IMG/VR virus record: IMGVR_UViG_3300045303_000219
Location: 1 to 55,328 of that record
Strand: one strand, 5' to 3'
DNA from: a virus
Length of the DNA: 55,328 bases
Below, piece after piece: positions 54,729 through 55,328 of this stretch. The notes below the pieces were generated by a model. The model worked only from the letters and a program-made list of their open reading frames with translations. It was not told the origin of the DNA and ran no database searches. Both the position numbers and the translations under genes were made by a program. Position 1 is the first letter of the stretch, and every line of letters begins with the position of its first letter.

Positions 54729-55328
54729 CGACGGACGCCTTGCCCGGTTCATGGCCGCCCGCAGGAATTAAGCCGTATTATTGCGACGGATCGGTTTGCA
54801 TCGTGCATGGCGACTGCCGTGAGATTTTGCCCTCCCTTTCGCCGGTCGATCTCGTGCTCACGGACCCGCCTTACGGCGTGAACAAGGCCGAGTGGGATCA
54901 TTCGTTCCCGACCGAGTGGATGCACGCCGCCGCCCGGCTTGCACCGGCGATGGGCCTCATGCCCGGAATCTGGAACATCACCCGCTGCCCACACCGCATC
55001 GGGGACCTGACCTACGTCTGGACGCTCGCCGCTCACCTCGTGAACGGCATGGCCCGCGGCGCCATCGGTTTTGGCAATTGGATTCCATGCCTCGTTTACA
55101 CCCGGGAAGGGCACTCGATGTTTGTAAAAGACGGCGACTGCCGCTCGATCGTGATCGGTGATAGCGTGAAACCGGATCACCCCTCGCCGAAACCTTATCG
55201 CGTAATGCTCTGGTTTGTGCGCCGCCTTCCGGGCACGCTCATCCTCGACCCCTTCATGGGTAGCGGCACCACGCTCCGGGCCGCGAAAGATCACGGCAAA
55301 AAAGCGATCGGCATCGAGATCGAGGAAT
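54725..55328 (+). CDS. Second DNA methyltransferase, beta class (3' end outside window)
   Basis: The GTG at 54725 gives 201 codons inside the window. DPPY at 47-50 precedes DPFMGSG (about 179-185), as in beta-class enzymes, and the lead-in IKPYYCDGSVCIVHGDCREI parallels the methyltransferase at 13042. The AdoMet motif is followed by TLRAAKDHGKKAIGIEIEE, matching the end of the first enzyme. Its own stop is outside. No restriction enzyme is near. Confidence 0.85.
   Translation, partial: MTTDALPGSWPPAGIKPYYCDGSVCIVHGDCREILPSLSPVDLVLTDPPYGVNKAEWDHSFPTEWMHAAARLAPAMGLMPGIWNITRCPHRIGDLTYVWTLAAHLVNGMARGAIGFGNWIPCLVYTREGHSMFVKDGDCRSIVIGDSVKPDHPSPKPYRVMLWFVRRLPGTLILDPFMGSGTTLRAAKDHGKKAIGIEIEE

Noticed and set aside
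1-55328. tRNA genes, integrase or lysogeny repressor
   Set aside because: I looked for cloverleaf-like stretches and for integrase or CI-like motifs by eye and found none; a covariance or profile search would be decisive.

Overview
The window is part of a tailed-phage genome with a contractile tail. Its head genes are lambda-like: a GpA/Nu1 terminase, a gpW-like joiner, a portal, a ClpP-type protease-scaffold, a decoration protein D and a capsid protein E. Its tail genes are P2/Mu-like: sheath, tube, tape measure, X, D, V, U, W/gp25, J, I and a fibre. The DNA is GC-rich. The lysis genes include a lipoprotein and a membrane/coiled-coil protein that look like spanin or holin parts, so a Gram-negative host is likely. 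The host genus cannot be read from the sequence. I see no integrase, lysogeny repressor, tRNA gene or CRISPR array. The terminase large subunit runs off the left edge and the gene it should precede (gpW-like, portal) is at the right edge, so the map is probably circular or permuted and the window cuts it just after terL.

Layout. 1-2035: terminase (minus strand), preceded by a noncoding tract with six palindromic 22-23 bp tandem repeats that resemble a cos/TerS-binding site. 2483-4962: a few small genes and 1.3 kb of repeat-rich noncoding DNA. 5060-22837: an accessory (probably early) region of about 55 mostly small minus-strand genes, packed with ATGA/GTGA/TAATG overlaps. It holds a GHKL-ATPase joined to a zinc metalloprotease motif, an ADP-ribosyltransferase-like protein, a J-domain protein, a DUF932-like protein, a DNA methyltransferase on the plus strand, and many zinc-ribbon microproteins. 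22903-28281: replication and recombination, with an inverted repeat and T-tracts (possible origin), a wHTH protein, a DnaB-N/AAA helicase, a Cas4/RecB-like nuclease and a DUF1064-like nuclease. 28333-30238 (plus): RHH regulator, RecT/Bet annealing protein and partners. 30235-54408 (minus): the tail, lysis and head genes. 54522-55328 (plus): a small RHH-like protein and a second DNA methyltransferase, cut by the window end.

The most striking feature is regulatory. Nine intergenic gaps of about 50-70 bp in the accessory region carry one conserved module: an AT-rich tract, a TTGYGC box, exactly 16 bp, a second hexamer (TATTGT, GATTAT, CATTGT or GAAAGT) and only 5-6 bp before an ATG whose next codons are Thr then Lys or Asn. 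No Shine-Dalgarno sequence fits in that space. I infer promoters of leaderless mRNAs, each followed by an overlapping string of genes translated by coupling. Several late genes instead have clear AGGAG sites. Related elements sit before the plus-strand genes at 28333 and 54522. Thus the phage seems to use two initiation modes, one for accessory operons and one for virion genes.
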